DNA of 64,000 bases from Sandarakinorhabdus glacialis (GCF_014643455.1 NZ_BMJM01000006.1:180129-244128); one strand, 5' to 3'; positions 8,473 to 17,136 are shown, counted from the first letter of the stretch. A program made the numbers and translations. Notes: generated by a model not told the origin, from the sequence alone.

Positions 8473-10026
8473 TCAGATAACGACGAAGCCGTGGGTGGCG
8501 TCCTGTTTGAGCTGGTCGACGAGGCCGTATTCCCAGTCGAGATAAGCCTGCATGGCGGCGCGGGGGTTGTCGGTGCCTTCATAGGGGCGGCGGTAGACGT
8601 CGTCGAAGGGGCTGAGGGTTTCGCCGTTGCCGGGTTCGAGGGTGCCGCCGGCGGCGATGTGGGCGTTGGTGCCGCCGTTTAGTGCGCGGACGCGGCGGGT
8701 GGGAGTGGTGAGTTCGGCGGCGGTGAAGCGGGCGAGGGCGCCGCCGGGGGAGGTGAGGATGATGTCGGCTGCGCTGCTGTCGACGGCGAGGTCGGCGGCC
8801 AGGCGTGCGCGGATGGCGAACACCGCGCCGGCGATGTGGCCGCGGCGATAGGCGGGGGAGGGGGCGAGATCGATGAGGCGGGCGCCGGCGGCGAGGGCGG
8901 CGGGGATATCGGCGGGGGTGATGGTCTCGGCGTCGGGGAAGGGGGGCAGGGTGACGGGTTCGGTGCCTTTTATGGTGTTTGGGAGGCCGGTGACGACGAG
9001 GACGTCCCAGCCCATCTGGGCGAGCCACGAGGCGGTCATGTCGGCGCGGGGGCCGAGATCGTCGTGGAGGACGATGCGGGCGCCGCGGACGGGGGCGGCC
9101 ATGTCGGTTTCCTGGACGAGCTGCCCGCCGGGATAGTTGCGGAAACCGCGCGGGTGGCCGGCGGCGTGCTCGGCGGGGGTGCGGACATCGAAGCGGTACA
9201 GCGTGCGGCCGCGATCGGCGATGAAGCGGTCGAGATCGGCTGGCGTGATGTGGCGGACGCCGGCGCGGTAGGCGACGGCGCGGGCCCGGGTGCGGGCGGT
9301 TTCGAGGGCAGGCAGGTCGATTTCGGGGGCGGCGGCGGTGCTGCCCTTGTCGAGATCGAGGCCCTCGAGGGTCCAGCCGATGGTGCCGTTTCTGAGGGCG
9401 TAAATCGGGTTGGGCAGGCCGGCGTTGATGAGCGATTGAGCGCCGATCAGGCTGCGGGTGCGGCCGGCGCAGTTGACGATGATGGTGGTGGCAAGATCGG
9501 GGGCGAGCAGCGGTGCGCGCAATGCCAGTTCGGCGCCGGGGACGCTGGTGCCGCCGGGGATGTTCATGGTGGCATATTCCTCGAAGCGGCGGGCATCGAG
9601 GATGACGAGGTCGTCGCCGCGATCGAGGCGGGCTTTGAGTTCGGGGGCGGGCAGCGAGGGGGTGTGGCGGCGGGCTTCGACGAGTTCGCCGAAGGCTTTC
9701 GAGTAGGAGTTTACGTCGCGGAAAACCTCGTAGCCGGCGGCGCGCCAGCCGGCGAGGCCGCCTTCGAGCAGGCTGGAATTGCTGTAGCCGAGGGTGCGGA
9801 GGCGGGACAGGGCGCGGGCGGCAAAGCCTTCGCCGTCGTCGTAGAGGACGACGGGGACGGTGCGGCGGGGCAGGCGATCGAGGACTTCGACTTCGAGGCG
9901 GGAGAGGGGGAGGTTGGCGGCGAAGAGGGGATGGGCGTTGGCGTAGGCGGCTTCCTCGCGGACGTCGAGGAGGGCGATTTCATGGCGCGCTATGAGCGCG
10001 TGGCGGACGTCCTGGGGGCTGGTCAT
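8473..10026 (-). CDS. four-domain rhodanese-like sulfurtransferase
   Basis: This 517-aa protein contains four successive rhodanese folds, each opening with a CH2A-like strand: LLDVREEAAY, VILDARRFEEY, RFDVRTPAEH and LIDLAPSPAYRRGHIAGA. Only the second has a catalytic loop with Cys (VNCAGRTRS). The other three have Asp or Ser/Gly at that place, so one active and three structural domains are predicted. Rhodaneses move sulfane sulfur between thiols and acceptors. The start overlaps the end of the cysteine dioxygenase gene by 4 nt, giving a fixed pairing that suggests joint handling of thiol or persulfide intermediates. It is the last gene of the sulfur operon. Confidence 0.85.
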   Translation of the reverse strand: MTSPQDVRHALIARHEIALLDVREEAAYANAHPLFAANLPLSRLEVEVLDRLPRRTVPVVLYDDGEGFAARALSRLRTLGYSNSSLLEGGLAGWRAAGYEVFRDVNSYSKAFGELVEARRHTPSLPAPELKARLDRGDDLVILDARRFEEYATMNIPGGTSVPGAELALRAPLLAPDLATTIIVNCAGRTRSLIGAQSLINAGLPNPIYALRNGTIGWTLEGLDLDKGSTAAAPEIDLPALETARTRARAVAYRAGVRHITPADLDRFIADRGRTLYRFDVRTPAEHAAGHPRGFRNYPGGQLVQETDMAAPVRGARIVLHDDLGPRADMTASWLAQMGWDVLVVTGLPNTIKGTEPVTLPPFPDAETITPADIPAALAAGARLIDLAPSPAYRRGHIAGAVFAIRARLAADLAVDSSAADIILTSPGGALARFTAAELTTPTRRVRALNGGTNAHIAAGGTLEPGNGETLSPFDDVYRRPYEGTDNPRAAMQAYLDWEYGLVDQLKQDATHGFVVI

Positions 10027-10604
10027 TGGGCGTCGAAGGCCGGGGTTGCAGCGGTGTTGGCATAGCCTGAGACGAAGGGTTTGGCACCGCCGGTGGCGGG
10101 GTAGGTGTGGCGCTGGACGGCGCCGATATCGGCGCCATAGGCGTGGATGCTGACCGAGACGCGGTCGGCATGGGCGTTGGCGACCTGGTGGATGTCGCCG
10201 GTGCGCGGCGAGACGGTTTCGACTTCGCCGGTGCGCAGGAGTTCGGCGACATCGAGGGCGCGGGGCGGGCAATCGGCGCTGACGGCAAAGCGCTGCGAGC
10301 GCTCGGCTCCGCGCAGGACGCCGACGGCGCCCCAGATGGTGTGGTCATGGACGGGGGTGCCCTGGCCGGGACCCCAGACGAAGCTGACCACCGAGAAGCG
10401 CGCGGCGGGATCACGGTAGAGGAGATATTGGGTGTAGTGATCGGGGTGCGGCACGGCATAGGCATCGGGCAGCCATTTGTCGTCGGCGACGAGGGTGGTG
10501 AGGGCGTTGGCGACGCGGGGGAGGAGGCGGGCTTCGTCGGGATCGGTGACGAGGCTGTTCAGCCGGCTGATGAAGGTTCCGAGCGGGGCGGGGGCTGGCG
10601 GCAT
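10023..10604 (-). CDS. cysteine dioxygenase family thiol dioxygenase
   Basis: A 193-aa cupin of the cysteine dioxygenase type I family. The iron-binding HxH occurs in TPVHDHTIWG, and the third His is in DIHQVAN. Such enzymes oxidise a small thiol (cysteine, 3-mercaptopropionate or a relative) to the sulfinate with O2. It overlaps SsuA upstream by one base and the rhodanese downstream by 4 nt. The surrounding genes are sulfonate-transport-like, so the substrate may be a thiol released during organosulfur breakdown rather than cysteine itself. That is inference. Confidence 0.85.
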   Translation of the reverse strand: MPPAPAPLGTFISRLNSLVTDPDEARLLPRVANALTTLVADDKWLPDAYAVPHPDHYTQYLLYRDPAARFSVVSFVWGPGQGTPVHDHTIWGAVGVLRGAERSQRFAVSADCPPRALDVAELLRTGEVETVSPRTGDIHQVANAHADRVSVSIHAYGADIGAVQRHTYPATGGAKPFVSGYANTAATPAFDAQ

Positions 10605-11551
10605 CAGGCTGTCCTGTAGTCGAAATCGTGGACCCAGAGCGGTGCGACATCGACCTTGGCAGGGATGGCGCCGGCGCGGAAGAAGGTATCGGCGACCTGC
10701 TGCTGGGTGGCGATGGCGGCATCGCTGGGCGGAATGAGGTTGGGGGCGGTGGTGCGTTCGGCGCGTTGGCCGCGGTAGAGGGATTCGGGCAGGCCGGTGG
10801 CGGCGGCGGCGAGGCGGAAGGTTTCGTCGGGATGGGTTTCGGTCCAGGCGAAGGTGTCGCGGACGCGGCGGAGGTAGGCGGCGACGGCGGTGCGCTTGCT
10901 GGGGTCGTCGAGGGCGGATTGCGCTGCGGCGAAGACGTAGTTGCCCGACAGGCGTCCCTTGCCGTTGGTGAGGATGCGCGCGCCGGTGGCTTCGCGGGCG
11001 AGGAAGCCGATGGCGCCGAAGATGACCCAGGCGTCGAGGTCGCCGCGTTCGAAGGCGGCGCGGCCGTCCTGCGGGGCGAGGGCGACGGGGGTGATATCGG
11101 CGAAGGTGAGGCCGTGCTCGTCGAGGATGCGGAGCAGGATATAGTGCGAGGTGGTGGCGCGGACGTAGCCGATGCGCTTGCCCTTGAGCTGGGCGGTCGA
11201 TTTGATCGGCGAGTTTTTGGGGACGAGGACGACCTGGTTGGCGACATCGCCCTCGAGGACGGCGACGAGGCGAACGGGGGAATTTTGCCGGGCGATGAAC
11301 ACCGGGGGGATGTCGGACATGCTGCCGAGATCGATGGCGCCGGCGCTGATCGCCTCGGTGATGAGGTTGCCGCTGGCGAATTGGGCTTTCTTGAGGGGAA
11401 ACGGGAACGCCGGGAGGCCGGCGGCGGCCATCCAGGTTTCGACGTTGCCGCGATAGGTGGCGACGCGGAGGTCGGCGGCGGGCTGGGTGGTTTGCTTGCC
11501 GCAGGCGGCGAGGGCGAGAGTCGAGGCGAGGAGCGTGCGACGGGTGAGCAT
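10604..11551 (-). CDS. SsuA-like aliphatic sulfonate / organosulfur binding lipoprotein
   Basis: A 315-aa periplasmic binding protein of the SsuA/TauA (NMT1-like) family. It has an N-terminal twin-Arg start (LTRRTLLAS) and a lipobox-like LAAC, then the binding fold with ITEAISAGAIDLGSMSDIP and the LKGKRIGYVRATTSHY motif. The start was chosen at 11551, where the ATG overlaps the aldolase stop by one base. An upstream in-frame codon would add 14 residues without a signal peptide. It would deliver the substrate to the SsuB/SsuC pair encoded in the same operon. A second, truncated copy lies at 7058-7501. Confidence 0.88.
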   Translation of the reverse strand: MLTRRTLLASTLALAACGKQTTQPAADLRVATYRGNVETWMAAAGLPAFPFPLKKAQFASGNLITEAISAGAIDLGSMSDIPPVFIARQNSPVRLVAVLEGDVANQVVLVPKNSPIKSTAQLKGKRIGYVRATTSHYILLRILDEHGLTFADITPVALAPQDGRAAFERGDLDAWVIFGAIGFLAREATGARILTNGKGRLSGNYVFAAAQSALDDPSKRTAVAAYLRRVRDTFAWTETHPDETFRLAAAATGLPESLYRGQRAERTTAPNLIPPSDAAIATQQQVADTFFRAGAIPAKVDVAPLWVHDFDYRTA

Positions 11552-12396
11552 CAGTCGAACAGGTCCGGTTCCTGCTGGGCGATGACGTCCCAATAGGGTT
11601 GGAAGGCGTAGAAACCGCCGATGTCGGAGCCCATCTGGTTGGCGGTCAGCCTGGCGATGTCGTCCGGGACGGGCTGGATGGTGCCGGCGGCTTCGGCGAG
11701 CAATTGCGCCTGGGCGGCGTTTTCCATGGCGTAGTAGCGCCAGACGGCAGCCTCCAAAGTCGGCGCGACGGTGAGCAGGCCGTGGTTCTGGAGGATGACG
11801 GCCTTGTTCGTCGGCCCGAGGGCCTCGGCGATCTTTTCACCTTCGGACGTGTCGAGGACGACGCCGGAGAATTCGCGGAAGAGGCTGTGCCCTTCGTAAA
11901 AGGCGCAACTGTCCTGGGTGATGGGGTCGAGCAGGCGGCCGAGCGCCGACCAGGCCTTGCCGTAGAGCGAGTGCGAATGCGCGGCGGCGACGACATCGGG
12001 GCGGGCGGCGTGGAGGACCGAATGGATGGCGAAGGCGGCGCGGTTGAGGCGGCGGATGGCGCCGCCGTCGACGATCTCGCCGGAATGGCTGACCAGCATG
12101 AGGTCGGAGACGCGGATTTGCGAGAAGGCGACGCCTACCGGGTTGACCCAGAAATGATCGGGCCATTCGGGATCGCGGACGGTGATGTGGCCGGCGCCGC
12201 CCATGTCATAGCCCCAGCGGCCGAAGAGACGGTACGAGGCGGCGAGGCGCTGTTTGCGGTAGAGGCGCTCGGCGGCGTGGGTGGGTTGCGGCGGCGAGGA
12301 GGCCCAGCCTTCGCCGCGGATGGTGGGGATGGCGCCGGCGGGGAGCGGCGGGAAGGGTTTGGCCGGTTGGGTGCTGGTGGCGAGAGCGACTGACAT
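11551..12396 (-). CDS. class II aldolase / adducin family protein
   Basis: A 281-aa class II aldolase-like protein. The zinc-binding histidines are visible in VAAAHSHS and in LQNHGLLT. Related enzymes cleave or form C-C bonds of small hydroxy acids (fuculose-1-phosphate, oxo-hydroxy acids). Many fused or truncated relatives act as decarboxylases or have unknown roles. The ATG at 12396 gives an N-terminus beginning MSVALATSTQ, and an alternative TTG at 12411 adds five residues. It lies between a dehydrogenase and the binding protein, so it probably processes the carbon skeleton of the imported sulfur compound. Confidence 0.8.
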   Translation of the reverse strand: MSVALATSTQPAKPFPPLPAGAIPTIRGEGWASSPPQPTHAAERLYRKQRLAASYRLFGRWGYDMGGAGHITVRDPEWPDHFWVNPVGVAFSQIRVSDLMLVSHSGEIVDGGAIRRLNRAAFAIHSVLHAARPDVVAAAHSHSLYGKAWSALGRLLDPITQDSCAFYEGHSLFREFSGVVLDTSEGEKIAEALGPTNKAVILQNHGLLTVAPTLEAAVWRYYAMENAAQAQLLAEAAGTIQPVPDDIARLTANQMGSDIGGFYAFQPYWDVIAQQEPDLFD

Positions 12397-12407
12397 GGGG
12401 GAGCCTT

Positions 12408-13346
12408 TCAATAGCCGCGCGAGAGATCGACGATGTTGGCGAGGGCGAGGCCAGCGCGGTAGCGATCGAGATTGTCGGCGAAGCGGTAAGCCAGCGCGGC
12501 GCGGGTGCCGGCGGTGGCGACGGAGGTATGCGGGGACAGGCGGACGTTCTTGTGGGTGTAGAATGGATGCCCGGCGGGGAGTGGCTCGGGGTGGGTGACG
12601 TCGAGGGTGGCGGTGACGGTGCCGGCATCGAGCGCGGCGAGCAAAGCGGTGTCGTCGATGAGGCCGCCGCGGGCGATGTTGATGATGTGCTGGCCGGGTT
12701 TGGCGAGGGCGAGGCGGCGGGCGTCGACGAGGTGGTGGGTGTCGTCCGTCAGCGGGGCGGCGAGGACGACGTGGTCGGCGGTTGCGAACAGCGTGTCGGT
12801 ATCGACGCGGGTTACGCCGGGGATGGAGAAGGGCGCGTCGGTGCGGCGGACAGCGATCACGTTCATGCCGAGGGCCTGGGCGCGGGGGGCGAGTTCTTCA
12901 GCGATCGAGCCGAAGCCGATTATGCCGAGTGTCGTGCCGGCGACGGCAGCCAAGGGCGTCGAGGTCCAGCGGTCGGGGGAGTCGATCCAGATTTCGGGGA
13001 GGCGCTTGGCGTGGGCGAAGATCGCGGCGAGGGCGAATTCGGCGAGGGCGATCGAGGATGAGCCGCGCGCGGTAGTGACGACCGGGCCTTCGAACAGCCA
13101 GGGTGGGTAGAAATCGATGCCGACCGACACCAGCTGGATCCAGTCGATATTGAACGGCCAGCCGCTGGGTTTGCGGGCGGGGAGTTCACCGGGGCGCGAG
13201 AAGGGCGCGGCGATGAGGATGCGGGCGTCGCCGGGCAGGTCGTCGGGGACGCCGCGCGGGATGTGGGTGACGGCGAGACCGGGAGGGGTGCCGGTTATGG
13301 ATGCCGTGAAGGGTTCGGGGAGCTGGCTGATGAGGTGGAGGGTCAT
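12408..13346 (-). CDS. D-2-hydroxyacid dehydrogenase (NAD-dependent)
   Basis: A 312-aa member of the D-isomer-specific 2-hydroxyacid dehydrogenase family. The dinucleotide-binding glycines lie in IGFGSIAEELA (about residues 142-152). The catalytic triad is visible as Arg in NIARGGLID, Glu in THPEPLP and His in LSPHTS. It would interconvert a 2-hydroxy acid and a 2-keto acid, plausibly the carbon skeleton freed from an organosulfur substrate. Its start overlaps the acyl-CoA-dehydrogenase-like gene by 4 nt. Confidence 0.87.
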   Translation of the reverse strand: MTLHLISQLPEPFTASITGTPPGLAVTHIPRGVPDDLPGDARILIAAPFSRPGELPARKPSGWPFNIDWIQLVSVGIDFYPPWLFEGPVVTTARGSSSIALAEFALAAIFAHAKRLPEIWIDSPDRWTSTPLAAVAGTTLGIIGFGSIAEELAPRAQALGMNVIAVRRTDAPFSIPGVTRVDTDTLFATADHVVLAAPLTDDTHHLVDARRLALAKPGQHIINIARGGLIDDTALLAALDAGTVTATLDVTHPEPLPAGHPFYTHKNVRLSPHTSVATAGTRAALAYRFADNLDRYRAGLALANIVDLSRGY

Positions 13347-14491
13347 TTTGCGAACGCGGCTCGGCCGGCGGCGCGGAGTGCGGCGTCGGCCTGGGGGGTG
13401 TGGACGCGGCCGCAGAGGACGTCGCGGAGGTGGCGTTGGAGGGGATTGTGGCGCGACAGGCCGGGGTTGCCCGATAGCGCAACGAGGTCTTGGGTCAGCT
13501 TGATGGCGTTTTCGGTGACGGCGTATTTGATCAGGCTGGACTCGGCCGGGCTGATTTCGCCGCGGACGGCGCTGGCGAGGAGCGCGCGGTTGGCCAGCAG
13601 CAGCGCATCGGCGGCGCCGACGGCTTCCTGGTAGCGGGGCAGCGACGACAAAGGCGCGCCGAGGTTGGCGGGAATGCGGTTGGCGGCCCAGTGGACGAAC
13701 CAGTCGCGGGCGTTTTGGGCGATGGCGTCGTAGATGCCGGCGGTGAGCACGGCGTTCCAGGCGAGGAAGCTGGCCTCCGGCGGGGTCGAGGGCGTGCCGA
13801 CTTTGGTGAGGCCGGTGGCGTGATCGAGCGGGGTGGGGGTGGATTCGAAGATGACGTCGTGGCTGGCGCTCGCACGGAGGCCGGTGTGGTCCCAGGTCTC
13901 GTCGATGCGCCAGCCGGGGGCGGAGCGGTGGACGAGGAAGGCGCCGATGCGGGGGGTGGGCTCGTCGGTGACGGCCCAGACGTTGAACCAGCTGAGGACG
14001 GGGACGCCGGTGGAGAAGATCTTGCGGCCGGAAATAAGCCAGCGGCCGCCGTCACGGCGCGCGATTGTCGCGGGGACGCCGCCGCGGGCGGGGGTGCCGA
14101 GCTCGGGTTCGACGCGGAAGGCGTTGATGAGGGCGCCGTTGCGGACGGAATCTTCGGCGACGCGGCGGCGCGGGCCGTCCAATGGGCCGCCGCGGGTGAG
14201 GCCGTTGAGGTGGAGGTAGGTCATCACCAGGATGAGGGCGGTGGCGGGTTCGCCGCGGGCGACGGCGCGGACGACCTTCAAGGTGGTGGCGAGATCGGCG
14301 CCGCCGCCGCCGATTTCGGTGGGGGCGGTGAGGCCGATAAGGCCGGCGGCGTGGAGGCGGGCGAAGTTTTCAGCCGGCAGGCGCCCGGTGGCGTCGGCTT
14401 CGGCGGCTGTGGCGGCGAAGGCGGTGGTCAGCTCGGCGAGGATTGCGTCGAGGCCCTTGGGGGCGGTGTGGGTGACGACGATAGCACTCAT
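13343..14491 (-). CDS. acyl-CoA dehydrogenase-fold flavoenzyme (SfnB/DszC-like)
   Basis: A 382-aa protein with the acyl-CoA dehydrogenase fold: helical N-domain with FARLHAAGLIGLTAPTE, beta-domain with ISGRKIFSTG and the helical C-domain. In sulfur operons, members of this fold (SfnB, DszC) act as FMNH2- or FADH2-dependent monooxygenases on sulfones and thiophenes rather than on acyl-CoA. The neighbouring SsuBC genes, which overlap it by 4 nt, favour that reading. No catalytic Glu could be assigned with certainty. A true acyl-CoA dehydrogenase is the alternative. Confidence 0.78.
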   Translation of the reverse strand: MSAIVVTHTAPKGLDAILAELTTAFAATAAEADATGRLPAENFARLHAAGLIGLTAPTEIGGGGADLATTLKVVRAVARGEPATALILVMTYLHLNGLTRGGPLDGPRRRVAEDSVRNGALINAFRVEPELGTPARGGVPATIARRDGGRWLISGRKIFSTGVPVLSWFNVWAVTDEPTPRIGAFLVHRSAPGWRIDETWDHTGLRASASHDVIFESTPTPLDHATGLTKVGTPSTPPEASFLAWNAVLTAGIYDAIAQNARDWFVHWAANRIPANLGAPLSSLPRYQEAVGAADALLLANRALLASAVRGEISPAESSLIKYAVTENAIKLTQDLVALSGNPGLSRHNPLQRHLRDVLCGRVHTPQADAALRAAGRAAFAK

Positions 14492-15264
14492 GCCACGGCC
14501 TCCCGGCGCTCGACGACGCGGAGCTGGGGCGGGGTGCGATCTTCGGTTCGCGGTTCGGGGATTTCGACGCCGAGGCCGCGGAGGAGCTTGGCGCGCAGGC
14601 GCTGGAAGGCGGGATCGGCGGTGTCGCGCGGGCGGGCGATTTCGACGCGCTCGTCGATGGCAATGCGCCCGGCTTCGAGGACGAGGACGCGGTCGGCGAG
14701 GAGCACGGCTTCGTCGACATCGTGGGTGACGAGGAGGACGGCGGGTTTATGGGCCTGCCACAGGCTTTCGACGAGGCGGTGCATCTTGATGCGGGTGAGG
14801 GCGTCGAGGCTGGCGAAGGGTTCGTCGAGGAGGAGCAGCGCCGGCTCGCGGACGAGGGCGCGGGCGAGGGCGGCGCGCTGGCCTTCGCCGCCGGAGAGGG
14901 TGGCGGGCCATGCGTCGGCGCGGTGGGCGAGGCCGACTTCGCCCAGTGCAATGTCGACGCGGGTGGCGCGCTGGACGTTGGTGAGGCCGATGCCGACGTT
15001 CTGGCGGACTGTTTTCCAGGGGAGGAGTCTCGCTTCCTGGAAGGCGATGGCGCGGCCGGCAGGGGCGGCGATCGTGCCGGTGTAGCAATTGTCAAGATCG
15101 CCAAGGGCGCGGAGGAGGGTGGTTTTTCCCGAGCCGGAGCGTCCGAGCAGGGCGATGAATTCGCCGGGGGCGATATCGAGGTTGAGGTCGGTGAGGATCT
15201 GGGCGTCGCCGAAGCTGCGGCTGAGATTGCGGACGGTGACGGCGGGGGTGTCGGAGCGCGACAT
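14488..15264 (-). CDS. ssuB: SsuB-like ABC transporter ATP-binding protein
   Basis: A 258-aa ATPase of the nitrate/sulfonate/taurine import class. Walker A is GRSGSGKTT (about residues 39-47), the Q loop is in AIAFQEARLLPW, the signature LSGGEGQRAALARAL and Walker B LLLLDEPFASLD. It is encoded 6 nt after the permease and overlaps the following oxidoreductase gene by 4 nt. It energises uptake of the organosulfur substrate bound by the SsuA-like lipoprotein. Confidence 0.92.
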   Translation of the reverse strand: MSRSDTPAVTVRNLSRSFGDAQILTDLNLDIAPGEFIALLGRSGSGKTTLLRALGDLDNCYTGTIAAPAGRAIAFQEARLLPWKTVRQNVGIGLTNVQRATRVDIALGEVGLAHRADAWPATLSGGEGQRAALARALVREPALLLLDEPFASLDALTRIKMHRLVESLWQAHKPAVLLVTHDVDEAVLLADRVLVLEAGRIAIDERVEIARPRDTADPAFQRLRAKLLRGLGVEIPEPRTEDRTPPQLRVVERREAVA

Positions 15265-15270
15265 GAGGAA

Positions 15271-16065
15271 CTATCCTTTTATTAGCGACGGGCGCCAGGC
15301 GAGGGCGCGGGATTCGAGGGCGCGGACGCCGGCGTCGGCCGTCAGGCCGATGGCGGCATAGACGAGCAGGCAGACGACGATGACGTCGGTCTGCAGGAAG
15401 TCGCGGGCGTTGTTGATGAGATAGCCGAGGCCGGCGGACGCGTTGATCTGCTCGGCGATGACGAGGAGCAGCCAGGAGACGGTGAGGGCCATGCGGAGGC
15501 CGAGGAGCAGGCTGGGCATGGCGCCGGGCAGGATGACGTGGCGGATAAGGGCGGGACCCGACAGGCCGAAGGTGCGGGCGGCCTCGATGAGCTTGGGGTC
15601 GACGCCGCGGATGCCGTTGTAGAGATTGAGGTAGATCGGGAAGCTGACGCCGAGCGCGATGAGCAGGATCTTGGGCGTCTCGCCGATGCCGAACCAGACG
15701 ATGAACAGCTGCACCAGCGCGAGGACGGGTAGGGTGCGGAGCATCTGAACGGGCGGATCGACGGCGAGTTCACCGCGCTTCGATAGCCCGGCGATGATGG
15801 CGAGGCCGCCGCCGATGAATCCGCCAAGCGCCAGGCCGGTGAGGGCACGGCCGAGCGAGACGACGAGGTTGGACTGGAGCTCGCCCGAGGCGATCATGTC
15901 GAACAATGTGGCGACGACCTGGCTGGGAGCGGCGAGGATGCGGGCGGGGATCAGGCCGATGCGGCTGCCGATTTCCCACAGGGCGATGAGGATCAGCGGC
16001 GAGACGGCACGGCGGGGCAGGCGAAACCGGCTCGGGGCGTTCGGAATGGCGGCGGCCGTGGTCAT
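15271..16065 (-). CDS. ssuC: SsuC-like ABC transporter permease
   Basis: A 264-aa inner-membrane permease with about six hydrophobic helices and the EAA-like loop EAARTFGLSGPALIRHVILPG that docks on the ATPase. The sequence belongs to the nitrate/sulfonate/bicarbonate transporter class. It is the first gene of the long sulfur operon, 104 nt downstream of the LysR gene, so its upstream region is the likely main promoter. Confidence 0.9.
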   Translation of the reverse strand: MTTAAAIPNAPSRFRLPRRAVSPLILIALWEIGSRIGLIPARILAAPSQVVATLFDMIASGELQSNLVVSLGRALTGLALGGFIGGGLAIIAGLSKRGELAVDPPVQMLRTLPVLALVQLFIVWFGIGETPKILLIALGVSFPIYLNLYNGIRGVDPKLIEAARTFGLSGPALIRHVILPGAMPSLLLGLRMALTVSWLLLVIAEQINASAGLGYLINNARDFLQTDVIVVCLLVYAAIGLTADAGVRALESRALAWRPSLIKG

Positions 16066-16157
16066 GGTCGGAGGCCTTTTTGGTGAGAGTCAGGAATGCG
16101 GGTTGGCGGCGCCGGGCACAAACGAGACTATCTGATACGACTGTGAAGCGGTGTTGA

Positions 16158-16172
16158 TAGGAACGAGTCCTA
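16158..16172. promoter_or_regulatory. possible LysR-type operator upstream of ssuC
   Basis: A 15-bp interrupted palindrome, TAGGA-ACGAG-TCCTA, overlaps the end of the lysR gene about 95 nt before ssuC. The 8-mer AGTCCTAC recurs at 18510-18517 upstream of the TlpA-like gene, where CCTA and TAGG are again inverted (18513-18529). T...A interrupted palindromes are typical LysR boxes. The match is short and unproven. Confidence 0.3.
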
Positions 16173-17006
16173 CAGCGTTTCCAGGACGTTGCGGGTCAGG
16201 CCGGCGAGGCGGTCGACGGCCTTGGCGTGGGCGTTGGTGCTTTGCATGATGCACGAGACTTGCGGCAGGGTGGGCAGCGCCTGGGTATCGAGCGGCGAGA
16301 AGCCCTTTAGGAAGAGATCGGTGCGCGCGGTGAGGCCGAGGCCGGCTTCGACGGCGCTGCGCAGGGTCGAGAGATTGGGGGTCTCGACGGCGATGCGATA
16401 GGGAATGTCGCGGGCGTCGAGGCTGTTGAGGGCGGCCTCGCGGAAGCGGCACGGCTTTTCGAGGACGGCGAGCGGGAGTGGCCGGCGATCGAGCAGGGCT
16501 TCGTCGCCGTACCAGCGCATCGGGGCGGTGCGGATGGTGGCGGGATCGTCGGTGGCGGAGAAGCCGACGAGGACATCGAGTTGCCCGCGCTCCAGCAGGG
16601 TCTGAAGCTCGGCGGTGCCGGCGACGCGCGCATAGACATGGCTGTCGGGGTGAAGCTCGGCGAAGCGGGCGAGGATGCCGGTGAGGAACGTTTCAGCGAA
16701 ATCCTGGACGGTGCCGAAGCGGACCGGGCCGGAGAAGCCGCCGCCCTTGACCGAGAGCAGGGCCTCGTCGTGGAGGCTGAGCAGGCGGCGAGCATAGCCG
16801 AGCAGGACGTCACCGGGGGCGGTGAGGACGAGCTTGCGGCCTTCGCGAACGAACAGCGCCTGCTGGACGAGCTCCTCGAGGCGCTTGATCTGCAGGCTGA
16901 GCGCCGACTGGGTGACGAAGACCTGCTCGGTGGCCGAAAGCATCGAGCCCGATTCGACGATGGCGACGAAACTGCGGAGCAGCGATGTCGGGAGATTGAC
17001 CGGCAT
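16170..17006 (-). CDS. LysR-family transcriptional regulator
   Basis: A 278-aa LysR regulator. The N-terminal winged HTH spans about residues 1-60 (LLRSFVAIVESGSMLSATEQ, then TQSALSLQIKRLEE), followed by a two-lobed effector-binding domain (FGTVQDF...). The start at 17006 places the HTH at the extreme N-terminus, as is usual. Upstream in-frame codons run through a large hairpin and are not protein-like. It is co-oriented with and precedes ssuC, so it probably controls the sulfur operon. Sulfur-responsive LysR proteins (CysB, Cbl, SsuR) set the precedent. Confidence 0.88.
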   Translation of the reverse strand: MPVNLPTSLLRSFVAIVESGSMLSATEQVFVTQSALSLQIKRLEELVQQALFVREGRKLVLTAPGDVLLGYARRLLSLHDEALLSVKGGGFSGPVRFGTVQDFAETFLTGILARFAELHPDSHVYARVAGTAELQTLLERGQLDVLVGFSATDDPATIRTAPMRWYGDEALLDRRPLPLAVLEKPCRFREAALNSLDARDIPYRIAVETPNLSTLRSAVEAGLGLTARTDLFLKGFSPLDTQALPTLPQVSCIMQSTNAHAKAVDRLAGLTRNVLETL

Positions 17007-17030
17007 CAGTTTTTGATGCGCTGACGCGGG

Positions 17031-17116
17031 GTCGGTGCCAGCCCGCTCCCCCACCCGGCCACCCACATCATATACTTGCGTGGGATGGCCGGGCGGGGGA
17101 GCGGGCTGACACCGAC
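17031..17116. repeat. 86-nt near-perfect hairpin between the TlpA-like and lysR genes
   Basis: The arms 17031-17066 and 17080-17116 are complementary over about 36 positions with only three mismatches or bulges, separated by a 13-nt AT-rich loop. The stem is far longer and more GC-rich than an ordinary terminator. It has no T-run, and reads the same in either direction. It could be a palindromic interspersed element (REP-like) or a very stable mRNA element. It lies between two minus-strand genes. Confidence 0.75.
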
Positions 17117-17136
17117 AGAGCGCATCGTCCGCTCCT

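Noticed and set aside
8836..10065. 409-codon plus-strand frame opposite the rhodanese gene
   Set aside because: Low-complexity Gly/Ala/Glu translation typical of the complement of GC-rich coding sequence. The rhodanese and dioxygenase genes on the other strand are well supported.
13490..15085. 531-codon plus-strand frame opposite the flavoenzyme and ssuB genes
   Set aside because: Same antisense artefact; no motifs or ribosome site, and it crosses two well-defined minus-strand genes.
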